From assembly GCA_963781675.1 (NCBI GenBank), contig CAWAGF010000002.1:186001-250000 (forward strand): 64,000 bases of DNA. Direction: 5' to 3'. This stretch comes from SCTD01 sp963781675. Lineage in GTDB: Bacteria > Actinomycetota > Actinomycetes > Mycobacteriales > SCTD01. The position numbers and the translations under genes are program-made. The first letter of the stretch is position 1. Every line of letters starts with the position of its first letter. Positions 17,456 through 27,101 of the stretch are shown in pieces. The notes beneath the pieces were generated by a model. The model made no database searches. It saw only the letters and a program-made list of their open reading frames with translations, and was not told the DNA's origin.

Positions 17456-19077
17456 GACGGCAGCTCCAGCGGGGTGTTCGGGACGGTGCGCCCGGCCTTG
17501 CGCGGCAGCGTCATCCGGAACACGGAGCCCTCGCCGGGGACGCCGGCGGCCTGCAGCCAGCCGCCGTGCAGCCGCACGTCCTCCAGCGCGATGGCGAGCC
17601 CGAGCCCCGTGCCGCCGGTGGTGCGGGCGCGGGACGGGTCGCCGCGCCAGAAGCGCGTGAACACCATGCCGGCGTGGCCGGGCTGCAGGCCGACGCCGCG
17701 GTCGCGGACCGTCACGGTCACCGCGTCGGACGAGGCGACCAGCCGCACCTCGACCGGCCGGCCCTCGCCGTGCTCGACGGCGTTGACGACGAGGTTGCGC
17801 AGGACCCGCTCGACGCGCAGCGCCTCCACCTCGGCGACGACCGGCCGGTGCGGGACGACGAGGTCGAGGCGGCTGCCCTTGCGCTCGGCCAGCGGCGCGG
17901 CCGCGGCGGCGACCCGGCGCACGAGCGGGCCGAGGTCGACCGGTGAGGCGTCCAGCTCGGCGGCGCCCGCGTCGTACCGGCTGATCTCCAGCAGGTCGAC
18001 CAGCAGCGCCTCGAAGCGGTCGAGCTCGGCCTGCAGCAGCTCGGCGGAACGGGCCGGCCCGGCGCGGAAGTCCTCCCGCCCGTCGTAGAGCACGTCCGCC
18101 GCCATGCGCACCGTGGTGAGCGGGGTGCGCAGCTCGTGCGAGACGTCGGACACGAAGCGGCGCTGCACGCGCGAGAGGTCCTCGAGCTGCTGGATCTGGG
18201 CCTGCAGCGCCTCGGCCATCGAGTTGAACGTCGAGCCCAGGCGGGCGATCTCGTCCTCGCCGCGCACGCGCAGCCGCTCGTCGAGCCGGCCGGCCGCGAG
18301 CCGCTCGGCGGTGGACGCGGCGGCCCGCACGGGCGCGACGACCTGCCGGGCGACCAGCCCGGTGATGACGCCGAGCAGGGCGACCAGGAGCAGGCCGGCG
18401 GCCGCGGCCGTGCGTCGCACCAGTCCGAGGGTCTCCTGCTCGGCGGTCAGCGGGAAGAACTGGAACAGGCGGTACTCCCCCAGCCCCGGCACGGACACCG
18501 GCGAGCCGACGACGAGGCCCGGCTCGACGCCCTCGTCGACCGGGACGTCGGCGTAGACGTACGACGTCATCGGCCTGGCGGCCAGGCTCCGGTCGAGCTC
18601 GGCGGGCACGTCGCGCACCGCGGCGTCGCCGATCTCCAAGGCGGACCGCGGCGGCGGCACGGTGAGGACCACCGACGACGAGCCGCGGGAGGCGACCGCC
18701 TCCACGAGGTCGGCCAGCAGCTCCTCCTGCCGGTCGGGAGCGGTGCCCTCGGTGCCGGCGAGGCGCGCCTCCAGCAGCAGCAGCCCCGAGCGCGCCTCGA
18801 CGAGCGAGGCGCGGGTCTTGGCCTGCACCAGGCCGCGGCCGACGCTGTCCAGCAGGAGCGAGGCGAACAGCGCGACGACGACGCTCGACACCAGCAGCGT
18901 CGTGACGACGACGCGGGTCTGCAGGGAGCGGCGCCACCGCTGCGCGACGACCTCGCCGGCGCCGTTGACGCGCGCCTCGACAGTGCTGAGCGCGCGGCGC
19001 CAGGCCGGGTCGAGCGAGACCGCCTCCGGCCGCGGTCGCGTCGCCGGCTCGGCGGGAGGGGCCGGGGTCGTGGTCAG
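17452..19077 (-). CDS. mtrB: Sensor histidine kinase MtrB
   Basis: A membrane kinase of about 541 residues: TM1 about 55-77, an extracytoplasmic sensor region, TM2 about 225-245, HAMP to about 297, an H-box with FVSDVSHELRTP (H314), then N-, G1- and G2-boxes (NLVVNAVEHGEG, GTGLGLAIALED). With MtrA it controls cell-wall turnover and division. No ATG, GTG or TTG exists in frame between the mtrA stop and TM1. The only position consistent with the 4-bp overlap seen elsewhere in the operon is a CTG at 19077 (CTGA). The 5' end is therefore uncertain. Confidence 0.92.
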   Translation of the reverse strand: MTTTPAPPAEPATRPRPEAVSLDPAWRRALSTVEARVNGAGEVVAQRWRRSLQTRVVVTTLLVSSVVVALFASLLLDSVGRGLVQAKTRASLVEARSGLLLLEARLAGTEGTAPDRQEELLADLVEAVASRGSSSVVLTVPPPRSALEIGDAAVRDVPAELDRSLAARPMTSYVYADVPVDEGVEPGLVVGSPVSVPGLGEYRLFQFFPLTAEQETLGLVRRTAAAAGLLLVALLGVITGLVARQVVAPVRAAASTAERLAAGRLDERLRVRGEDEIARLGSTFNSMAEALQAQIQQLEDLSRVQRRFVSDVSHELRTPLTTVRMAADVLYDGREDFRAGPARSAELLQAELDRFEALLVDLLEISRYDAGAAELDASPVDLGPLVRRVAAAAAPLAERKGSRLDLVVPHRPVVAEVEALRVERVLRNLVVNAVEHGEGRPVEVRLVASSDAVTVTVRDRGVGLQPGHAGMVFTRFWRGDPSRARTTGGTGLGLAIALEDVRLHGGWLQAAGVPGEGSVFRMTLPRKAGRTVPNTPLELPS

Positions 19078-19764
19078 GCGGGTCCTGCCTTGTAGCCGAC
19101 CCCCCGGACGGTGACGACGACCTGCGGGTGCTCGGGGTCGCGCTCGACCTTGGCGCGCAGCCGCTGCACGTGCACGTTGACCAGCCGGGTGTCGGCGGCG
19201 TGCCGGTAGTGCCACACCTGCTCGAGCAGCACCTCGCGGGTGAAGACGGTGTTGGGCTTGCGCGCCAGCGCGACCAGCAGGTCGAACTCCAGCGGCGTCA
19301 GCTGCACCTGCTCGCCGCTGCGCACGACCTTGTGGCCGGGCACGTCGATCGTCACGAGGTCGTCCCCCGCGCCGATGGTGAGCAGCTCGGGCTCGGTGTC
19401 CTCGCGCTGGCGCAGCCGGGCGCGCAGCCGGGCCACCAGCTCCTTGGGCTTGAACGGCTTCACGACGTAGTCGTCGGCGCCGCTCTCCAGGCCGAGCACG
19501 ACGTCGAGGGTGTCGCTGCGCGCGGTGAGCATGACGATCGGGACGCCGCTCTCGGCGCGGATCTGCCGGCAGACCTCGATGCCGTCGGTGCCCGGCAGCA
19601 TCAGGTCCAGCAGCACCAGGTCGGGCTTCTCGCGGCGGAAGGCGCCGAGCGCCGCGTCGCCGTCCGCGACGAACGCGCGGGTCGAGGCCCTCGCCGCGCA
19701 GGACGATGCCGAGCATCTCCGCGAGCGCCGGGTCGTCGTCGACGACCAGCACGCGGCCCTTCAC
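19074..19764 (-). CDS. mtrA: Response regulator MtrA, frame broken
   Basis: From GTG 19764 (AGGAGG upstream) the receiver domain opens as MKGRVLVVDDDPALAEML. Around 19675-19685 the frame shifts by one base, and the second frame gives LLDLMLPGTDGIEVCRQI (phospho-Asp), VKPFKPKELVARLRARL and an OmpR-type winged helix (HYRHAADTRLVNVHVQRL). Dropping one G makes a continuous protein of about 229 residues, identical in plan to MtrA. MtrA regulates dnaA, wall hydrolases and division genes and is essential in mycobacteria. A real frameshift would be surprising, so an assembly or read error is the first explanation. Confidence 0.92.
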
Positions 19765-19844
19765 GACCAGCCTCCTGCAGTCATGGGCTCATCGTCGCAC
19801 TCCTGCAGCGGGTCCGACCTGCAGCGACGTGCCAGCATGGAGGC

Positions 19845-20903
19845 ATGAGCGAGCAGGGCGGCTGGACCACCCCCGAGGGATGGGGCCCGCCGGCGCCCGC
19901 GACGCCGCCTCCCGGCTACGGGACGGGCGCTGCGCCTGCTCCGGCGTACGGCTGGCGGCCGGACGTGAAGCCGGGCGTCGTGCCGCTGCGGCCCCTCGGG
20001 CTCGGGGAGCTGCTCGACGGCGCGGTCGGCGTGCTGCGCCGCTACCCGCGGCCCGCTCTGGGGATGTCCGCCGTGGTCGCCGTGGTCTCCACGGTCGTCA
20101 ACGTCGTGCTGCTGCTCACCGCGTTCCGCCCCTTCGTCGACGTGGACCAGGCGGCGGCGCTGCAGAGCGGGAACACCGACGCGCTCGAGGCCGCGCTCGG
20201 CGGCGCGGCCGTCGGCGGCCTGCTGACGATCGTGCTCGCGCTGCTCTCCGGCGCCGTCCTCACCGGCATCCTCACCGCCGTCGTCGGCAAGGCCGTGCTC
20301 GGCCAGCCGCTCACCCTCGGTGAGGCGTGGGCGCAGGTGCGCCCCGTGCTCGGCCGCCTGGTCGGGTGCGCGTTCGTGGTCGCCGGGGCCGCTGCGGTGC
20401 CGGTGCTCGCCGGCCTGGTGCTGGGGGTGCTCGTCGTCGCCCTGACCGGCCCGGTGCTGCTGCTCGTCGGGATCCCGCTGGTGCTGGCCGGCACCGCCGC
20501 GGGCGTCTACCTCTACGTCCGGCTCTCGCTGGCGCCGTGCGCGCTCGTCCTCGAGCGGACCGGCCTGCGGGAGAGCCTGCGCCGCTCGTGGCTGCTGGTG
20601 AAGGGCGACTGGTGGCGGGTGCTCGGCATCTCGCTGCTCACCCTCGTGGTCGCGCAGTTCGTCGCGCTGGTCATCCAGGTGCCGTTCGAGCTGCTCGGCT
20701 ACGGGTCGCCCGGCGACGTGCTGTCCGGCGCCGGCGCGCTCAGCACCCGCACCCTGATCGCCTCCTCGCTCGGCAGCATCCTCGGCGCGACCCTCGTCTC
20801 GCCGTTCACCTCCGGCGTCCGGGCGCTGCTGTACGTCGACCGCCGCATCCGCGCGGAGGGCCTGGACGTGGCGCTGACCGCGGCGGCCGCCGACCAGCGG
20901 TGA
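19845..20903 (+). CDS. Glycerophosphodiester phosphodiesterase-type membrane protein
   Basis: A 352-residue integral membrane protein: a Pro/Gly-rich cytoplasmic N-terminus (1-40), then LGLGELLDGAVGVLRRYPRP and about six membrane segments. The region RLSLAPCALVLERTGLRESLRRSW is typical of the membrane domain found with glycerophosphoryl diester phosphodiesterases, but no phosphodiesterase domain is present. It heads an operon with DUF4129, DUF4350, MoxR and DUF58 genes, coupled to the next by GTGA. Its exact role is unknown. ATG 19845 is used; an ATG at 19837 is out of frame. Confidence 0.8.
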   Translation: MSEQGGWTTPEGWGPPAPATPPPGYGTGAAPAPAYGWRPDVKPGVVPLRPLGLGELLDGAVGVLRRYPRPALGMSAVVAVVSTVVNVVLLLTAFRPFVDVDQAAALQSGNTDALEAALGGAAVGGLLTIVLALLSGAVLTGILTAVVGKAVLGQPLTLGEAWAQVRPVLGRLVGCAFVVAGAAAVPVLAGLVLGVLVVALTGPVLLLVGIPLVLAGTAAGVYLYVRLSLAPCALVLERTGLRESLRRSWLLVKGDWWRVLGISLLTLVVAQFVALVIQVPFELLGYGSPGDVLSGAGALSTRTLIASSLGSILGATLVSPFTSGVRALLYVDRRIRAEGLDVALTAAAADQR

Positions 20904-21511
20904 CGGACCTCTCGCGCGAGGCCGCCCGCGACGCGGCCCGCGACGAGCTGTCGCGGCCGGAGTACGACGCCGCGCAGCCGCCGCTGCTGATCCGCCTGGC
21001 CGGCCGCGCCGTCCGCGCGCTCCTCGACCTGCTCGACGGCGCCGCGGGGGCGGTGCCCGGCGGGTACGTCGGCCTGCTGGTCCTCGCGCTGCTCGTCGCG
21101 CTGCTCGTCGCGGTCGTCCTGGGCCGGGTGCGCCCGGGCGGCGCGGACCGCAGCGGCGGGCGCGTCCCGCTGTTCGCCGGCAGTGAGGTCCTGAGCGCCG
21201 CGCAGCACCGGGTGCTGGCCGAGGCCGCCGCCGCGGAGGGCCGCTGGGCGGACGCCGTCCGCGAGCGCCTGCGCGCCGTCGTGCGCGACCTCGAGGCCCG
21301 CGGCGTGCTCGACCCGCGGCCCGGCCGCACCGCGGGCGAGGTCGCCCGCGACGCCGGCGTGGCCGTGCCCGCGGTGGCCGACGACCTGCGCCGCGCCGCC
21401 GTGCTGTTCGACGAGGTCTGGTACGGCGGCCGCACCGCCGACGCCGCCTCGTACGCCGTGCTCGTCGAGGTCGACCAGCGCGCCGGCAGCAGCCGGCTGG
21501 CGGTCACGTGA
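20900..21511 (+). CDS. DUF4129 membrane protein
   Basis: About 203 residues with one membrane segment (GLLVLALLVALLVAVVLG, about 55-75) and a C-terminal helical DUF4129 domain (about 105-195) containing WADAVRERLRAVVRDLE and a terminal FDEVWYGGR motif. This family accompanies MoxR-DUF58 operons and transglutaminase-like proteins. It is probably a membrane-bound partner of the MoxR chaperone system. The GTG start overlaps the upstream stop and its own stop overlaps the next start. Confidence 0.85.
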   Translation: MTDLSREAARDAARDELSRPEYDAAQPPLLIRLAGRAVRALLDLLDGAAGAVPGGYVGLLVLALLVALLVAVVLGRVRPGGADRSGGRVPLFAGSEVLSAAQHRVLAEAAAAEGRWADAVRERLRAVVRDLEARGVLDPRPGRTAGEVARDAGVAVPAVADDLRRAAVLFDEVWYGGRTADAASYAVLVEVDQRAGSSRLAVT

Positions 21512-22652
21512 CGACGGCGACCGGGCCGACCGTCGGCACCAGCGTCCGCAGCGCCCGCGGCCCGGTGCTCGTCGTCGCGGCGCTCGTCGTCGTCTCCGTC
21601 GTCACCGCGCTGCTCAGCGCGTCCGGGGAGGGCGGTCGGCTCGACCCCTCGTCCTTCACGCCCGCCGGCTCCCGCGCGGTCGCCGAGCTGCTGCGCGACC
21701 AGGGCGTGCAGGTCGACCGGGTCGACACGCTGGCGGCCGTCGCCGCGGCCGACCGCACCGACACCACCGTCGTCGTGCCGTTCCCGCAGGGCCTGGCCCG
21801 CAGCGAGGTCGAGCTGCTCGGCCGGCTCGCCTCCCCGCTGGTCGTGATCGGCGCGCAGCAGCCGGTGCTGGACGTCCTCGAGGCGCCGGTGGAGGCGGGC
21901 CGCGAGGCGACGGTGGAGCGGCGGCAGCCGGCCTGCCGCCTGCCCGCCGCCGAGCGCGCGGGCGACGCCGACCTCGGCGGGCCGACGTACGAGGCGCAGG
22001 GCACGCAGGCGGTCGGCTGCTACTCCACCCGCGGCCGGGCGACGCTGCTCGTCGTGCCGTCGGAGGGGCTGACGCTGCTCGGCGACGGACGCCCGCTGAC
22101 CAACGAGCGGCTGGACGACCGCGGCAACGCCGCCCTCGCGCTCGGCCTGCTCGGCCGGACGAACCGCGTCGTGTGGCTGATCCCGAAGCCGGGCCGGGCG
22201 GTGCCTGCCGGCGAGCAGCCGCCGCTCGGCTCGCTGGTCGCCGACGAGCTGAAGAAGGGCGCGCTCTGGCTGCTCGTCGTGGTCGCGGTGCTCGCCCTCT
22301 GGCGCGCCCGCCGGCTCGGCCGCGTGGTCGAGGAGCCGCTGCCGGTGGTGGTCCGCGCCGCCGAGGCCGTGGAGGGGCGCAGCCGCCTCTACCGCGCCGC
22401 CGGTGCCCGCGGGTCCGCCGCCGAGGCGCTGCAGATCGCGACGCGGGAGCGGGTCGCGCGCCGGGTCGGGATGCCGGCGACGGCCGACCGCGCGGGGCTC
22501 GTCGCGCGGGTGGCCGAGCGGCTCCGTCGCGAGCCGGCCGCCGTGGACGCCCTTCTGTACGGTGACCCTCCAGCCGACGACCCCGCGCTCGTGCGGCTCG
22601 CGGACGACCTGCGCACGCTCGAGCAGACCCTGACCCAGGAGGTGGCCGGCCC

Positions 22653-22656
<4 letters not shown>
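21508..22656 (+). CDS. DUF4350 membrane protein
   Basis: This 382-residue protein has an N-terminal membrane segment (GPVLVVAALVVVSVVTALL), an extracytoplasmic DUF4350 domain resembling a glutamine-amidotransferase/IFT52-like fold (VAELLRDQGVQVDRVDTLA; VVVPFPQGL; RGNAAL-type end), a second membrane segment near 260 (GALWLLVVVAVLALWRA) and a cytoplasmic C-terminal helical region. It is a standard member of the actinobacterial MoxR/DUF58/DUF4129 operon. Function unknown. Four-base overlaps on both sides show translational coupling. Confidence 0.87.
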
Positions 22657-23719
<1,063 letters not shown>

Positions 23720-23720
<1 letters not shown>

Positions 23721-25012
23721 TGGCGCTCACCGGCCGCGCCGTCCTGCTCGCCCTGCTGGGCCTGCTGCCGGTCCTGGCCGCGCCGTCGTACGGGACGGTC
23801 CTCGTCGTGCTGCTCCTCGTGGCCGCCGTCTGCGTCGGCGATGCCCTTGCCGCGCAGCCGGTCTCGTCGCTGCGCCTGGTCCGGAGCGGCCCCGTCGCGT
23901 GCCGGCTCGGCGCGCAGGTCGAGGTCGACCTCGCGGTCACCAACCCCGGTCCGCGGCGGCTGCGCGGCGTGCTGCGCGACGCCTGGGTGCCCTCCGCCGG
24001 CGCCTCCCCGCGCACGCACGCGCTCGACGTGCCGGCCGGTGAGCGGCGCGTGCTCACGACGGTCCTGGTGCCGACCCGCCGCGGCGACCGCCTCCCCGAC
24101 CGGATCACGGTCCGCTCCGTCGGGCCGCTGGGCGTCGCGGCGCGGCAGGGGCGGCACGAGGTGCCGTGGCGGGTGCGCGTGCAGCCGCCGTTCGCCTCCC
24201 GCCGCTTCCTGCCCGAGCGCCTCGCCCGGCTGCGCCAGCTCGACGGTGCGGTCGCGGTGCGCGTCCGCGGCCAGGGCACGGAGTTCGACACGCTGCGGGA
24301 GTACGTCGAGGGCGACGACGTGCGCTCGATCGACTGGCGCGCGACGGCCCGCGGCCAGGACGTCGTGGTGCGGACCTGGCGCCCGGAGCGGGACCGCACC
24401 CTGCTGCTGGTCGTCGACACCTCCCGCACCTCGGCCGGCCGCGTGGGCGACGTGCCCCGCCTGGACGCCGCGCTCGACGCCGCTCTGCTGCTCTGCGCGC
24501 TGGCCTCCCGCGCCGGCGACCGGGTCGACCTGCTCGCGTTCGACCGCGAGCCGCGCGCAGCCGTCGAGGGCGTCGGCGGCACCGAGCTGCTGCCCCGGAT
24601 GGTCGACGCCATGGCCGGTCTCGAGCCGGCGCTGGTCGAGAGCGACGGCCGCCGCCTGGTCGGCGAGGTGCTGCGCCGCGCCCGCCGCCGGTCCCTCGTC
24701 GTGCTGTTCACCTCGCTGGACACCGCTCCCCTGGAGCAGGGCCTGCTGCCGCTGCTGCCGTCGCTCACGTCGCGGCACACCGTGCTGCTCGCCGCCGTGG
24801 CCGACCCGCGGGTGGAGGAGATGGCGGCCGGAACGGGCTCGGTGGAGGCGGCGTACGACCGGGCGTCCGCGGAGCGGGCGCGCACGGAACGGCGGCGGCT
24901 CACCGCGCTGCTGCGCCGGCGAGGGGTCGAGGTGGTCGACGCGCCGCCGGAGTCGTTCGCGCCGGCGGTGTCGGACGCCTACCTGTCGCTCAAGGCCGCC
25001 GGGCGGCTGTGA
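23720..25012 (+). CDS. DUF58 protein, MoxR partner
   Basis: This 430-residue protein has two N-terminal membrane segments (1-55), a beta-rich region, the DUF58 signature (GTEFDTLREYVEGDDVRSIDW across about 190-212) and a VWA-like C-terminal domain with VVDTSRTSAGR as a partial MIDAS motif. It is the expected client of the MoxR ATPase encoded immediately before it (its GTG shares one base with the moxR stop). Such pairs act in envelope stress or protein-complex maturation. Substrate unknown. Confidence 0.9.
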
Positions 25013-25019
25013 GGCGGCG

Positions 25020-25730
25020 GTGACGGACGCGCAGCGGCTGCTGCTCGAGCGGGTCGCCGCCGACGCCTGGCCGGCGCTCGACGAGGAGGTGGTCGGCGGC
25101 TGGCGGCTGCGCGCCTCGGCCGGCGTGACCCGCCGCGCGAACTCCGCGCTGCCGCTGTCGGACGCGCTGCCGGTGGAGGCCGTCGTGGACTTCTACCGCG
25201 CGCGCGGACTTCCCCCGGTGGTGCAGGTGAGCGACCCGCGCACCGATGCCGCCCTCGCCGCGCTCGGCTGGTCGGCCGACGTCGAGGTGGACGTGCTGAC
25301 CGGTCCCGTCCCGGCCGGCGACACCGCGGCCGCGGTGCTCGACGAGCCGGACGGGCCGTGGCTGGACACCTGGTGGCAGGTCGACGGTCGCGGCGGTCCG
25401 GCCGAGCTCGACGTCGCGCGCCGCATGCTCGCCCGCATCCACGCACCGGCCGGCTACGTCTGCGTGGTGCAGGACGGCACCGCCGTCGCCGTCGGCCGCG
25501 GGGTCGTGCAGGAGGGCTGGCTCGGCGTCTTCTCGATGGGCGTCCTGCCGGGGCACCGCCGCCGCGGGCTCGGCCGCGCGGTGCTGCACGCGCTCGGCCG
25601 GTGGGGAGCCGCGCACGGAGCGGAGAGCGCCTACCTGCAGGTGTTCCGCGGCAACGACACCGCCCGCGCCCTCTACGCCGGGGAGGGGTTCGCGCCCGCG
25701 CACCGCTACCACTACCGGTCGCTTCCGTAG
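25020..25730 (+). CDS. GNAT-family N-acetyltransferase
   Basis: A 236-residue protein with a degenerate N-terminal GNAT-like half (about 1-110) and a complete C-terminal GNAT domain. The acetyl-CoA loop reads FSMGVLPGHRRRGLGRAVL, followed by AYLQVFRGNDTARALYAGEGF. This two-part plan resembles mycothiol-synthase-like or YobR-like GNATs. GTG at 25020 lies 7 nt after the DUF58 stop, so it may be the operon's last gene. Substrate unknown. Confidence 0.88.
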   Translation: MTDAQRLLLERVAADAWPALDEEVVGGWRLRASAGVTRRANSALPLSDALPVEAVVDFYRARGLPPVVQVSDPRTDAALAALGWSADVEVDVLTGPVPAGDTAAAVLDEPDGPWLDTWWQVDGRGGPAELDVARRMLARIHAPAGYVCVVQDGTAVAVGRGVVQEGWLGVFSMGVLPGHRRRGLGRAVLHALGRWGAAHGAESAYLQVFRGNDTARALYAGEGFAPAHRYHYRSLP

Positions 25731-25739
25731 GGTGCCCGG

Positions 25740-27101
25740 ATGGCCGACCTGCTCCCGTCCACCGCCCGCAGCCTGCTCGCCCGCACCGCCCGCGCCCAGC
25801 GCGAGAGCCGCGTCCCCTCGCTGCTGACCGGCGTCGTCCGCGACGGCGGCCTGGTGTGGTCCTGCGCCCGCGGCGCCGTCGAGGAGCCGCACGCCGACGT
25901 GCAGTACCGCCTCGGCTCGATCACCAAGACGGTCACCGCCGTCGCCGTGATGCGGCTGCGCGACGAGGGCCTGCTCGCCCTGGACGACCGGGTCGAGCAG
26001 CACCTGCCCGGCGTCGCCGGCGGCGACCGCACCATCGGCCAGCTGCTCGCGCACACCGCGGGCCTGCGGTCGGAGAGCCCGGGCCAGTGGTGGGAGCGCG
26101 TCGAGGGCGGGCCGTTCGACGAGCTCGGCATGACGCCCGACGACGTGCGGCACCCGGCCGGCCGGCGCTTCCACTACTCCAACGTCGGCTACGGCCTGCT
26201 CGGCGAGGTGGTCGCACGGCTGCGCGGGCGGGCGTGGGAGGAGGTCGTGCGCGACGAGGTGCTGCTGCCCCTCGGCATGACCCGCACGACGCCCCGCCCG
26301 GACGGCCGCGCCGCCAGGGGCTTCGCGGTGCACCCGTGGGCCGACGTGCTGCTGCCCGAGCCGGAGGAGGACGGCGGCGCGATGGCCCCGGCCGGGCAGC
26401 TGTGGGCGACGCTGACCGACCTCGCGCGCTTCGCCGCCTTCCTGCTGGGCGACACGGCCGGCGTGCTCGACCCCGCGACGCTCGAGGAGATGGCGCTCCC
26501 GTCCGGCGTCGACCCGAGCGCCAAGGGCTGGTCGGCGTACGGCCTGGGGCTGGGGGTGGCCCGGCACGGGGAGGCCACCCTCGTCGGGCACGGCGGCTCG
26601 ATGCCGGGCTTCCTCGCCAGCGTCTTCGTCGAGCGCGAGCAGGACCTCGGCACGGTCGTGCTGTGCAACGCGACCAGCGGCCTGGACGGCACGCTCGTCG
26701 GCGACCTGCACGCCCTGGTGCGCGAGGCCGAGCCGGTCGTCGGCGGCACCTGGTCGGCGGGAGCGGTGGACGAGACGGCGATGGAGCTGATCGGCACCTG
26801 GTACTGGGGCACGTACTCGTACGGCCTGCGGCTGCGCGCCGACGGCCTGCTCGACCTGCTCGGCCTGCTCGGGGCGGGCCGCGCGTCGCGCTTCCGCGCG
26901 GTCGGCGACGGCAGCTGGGTCGGCCTCGACGGCTACCACGCCGGCGAGGTGCTGACGCCCGTGCGCGATGGCAAGGGGCGCCTCGTCGCGCTCGACCTCG
27001 GGACGTTCGTGTTCAGCCGCTCGCCGTACGACCCGGCCGCGCCGCAGCCGGGCGGCGTGCACCCGGACGGCTGGGGGCCTCACCAGGCGGCGGGCGCGTA
27101 G
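25740..27101 (+). CDS. Serine hydrolase of the beta-lactamase/PBP4* family
   Basis: A 453-residue class-C beta-lactamase-like hydrolase. The catalytic motifs are S60-I-T-K63 (SxxK), Y146-S-N148 (YxN) and a late HGGSMPGF. The last 100 residues form a beta-barrel-like extra domain. No signal peptide is seen, so it is probably cytoplasmic; esterase, peptidase or lactamase activity is possible. TAGGGT at 25728-25733 lies 6 nt before the ATG, suggesting a leaderless transcript of its own. Its 3' end overlaps the convergent SDR gene by 22 bp. Confidence 0.88.
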   Translation: MADLLPSTARSLLARTARAQRESRVPSLLTGVVRDGGLVWSCARGAVEEPHADVQYRLGSITKTVTAVAVMRLRDEGLLALDDRVEQHLPGVAGGDRTIGQLLAHTAGLRSESPGQWWERVEGGPFDELGMTPDDVRHPAGRRFHYSNVGYGLLGEVVARLRGRAWEEVVRDEVLLPLGMTRTTPRPDGRAARGFAVHPWADVLLPEPEEDGGAMAPAGQLWATLTDLARFAAFLLGDTAGVLDPATLEEMALPSGVDPSAKGWSAYGLGLGVARHGEATLVGHGGSMPGFLASVFVEREQDLGTVVLCNATSGLDGTLVGDLHALVREAEPVVGGTWSAGAVDETAMELIGTWYWGTYSYGLRLRADGLLDLLGLLGAGRASRFRAVGDGSWVGLDGYHAGEVLTPVRDGKGRLVALDLGTFVFSRSPYDPAAPQPGGVHPDGWGPHQAAGA

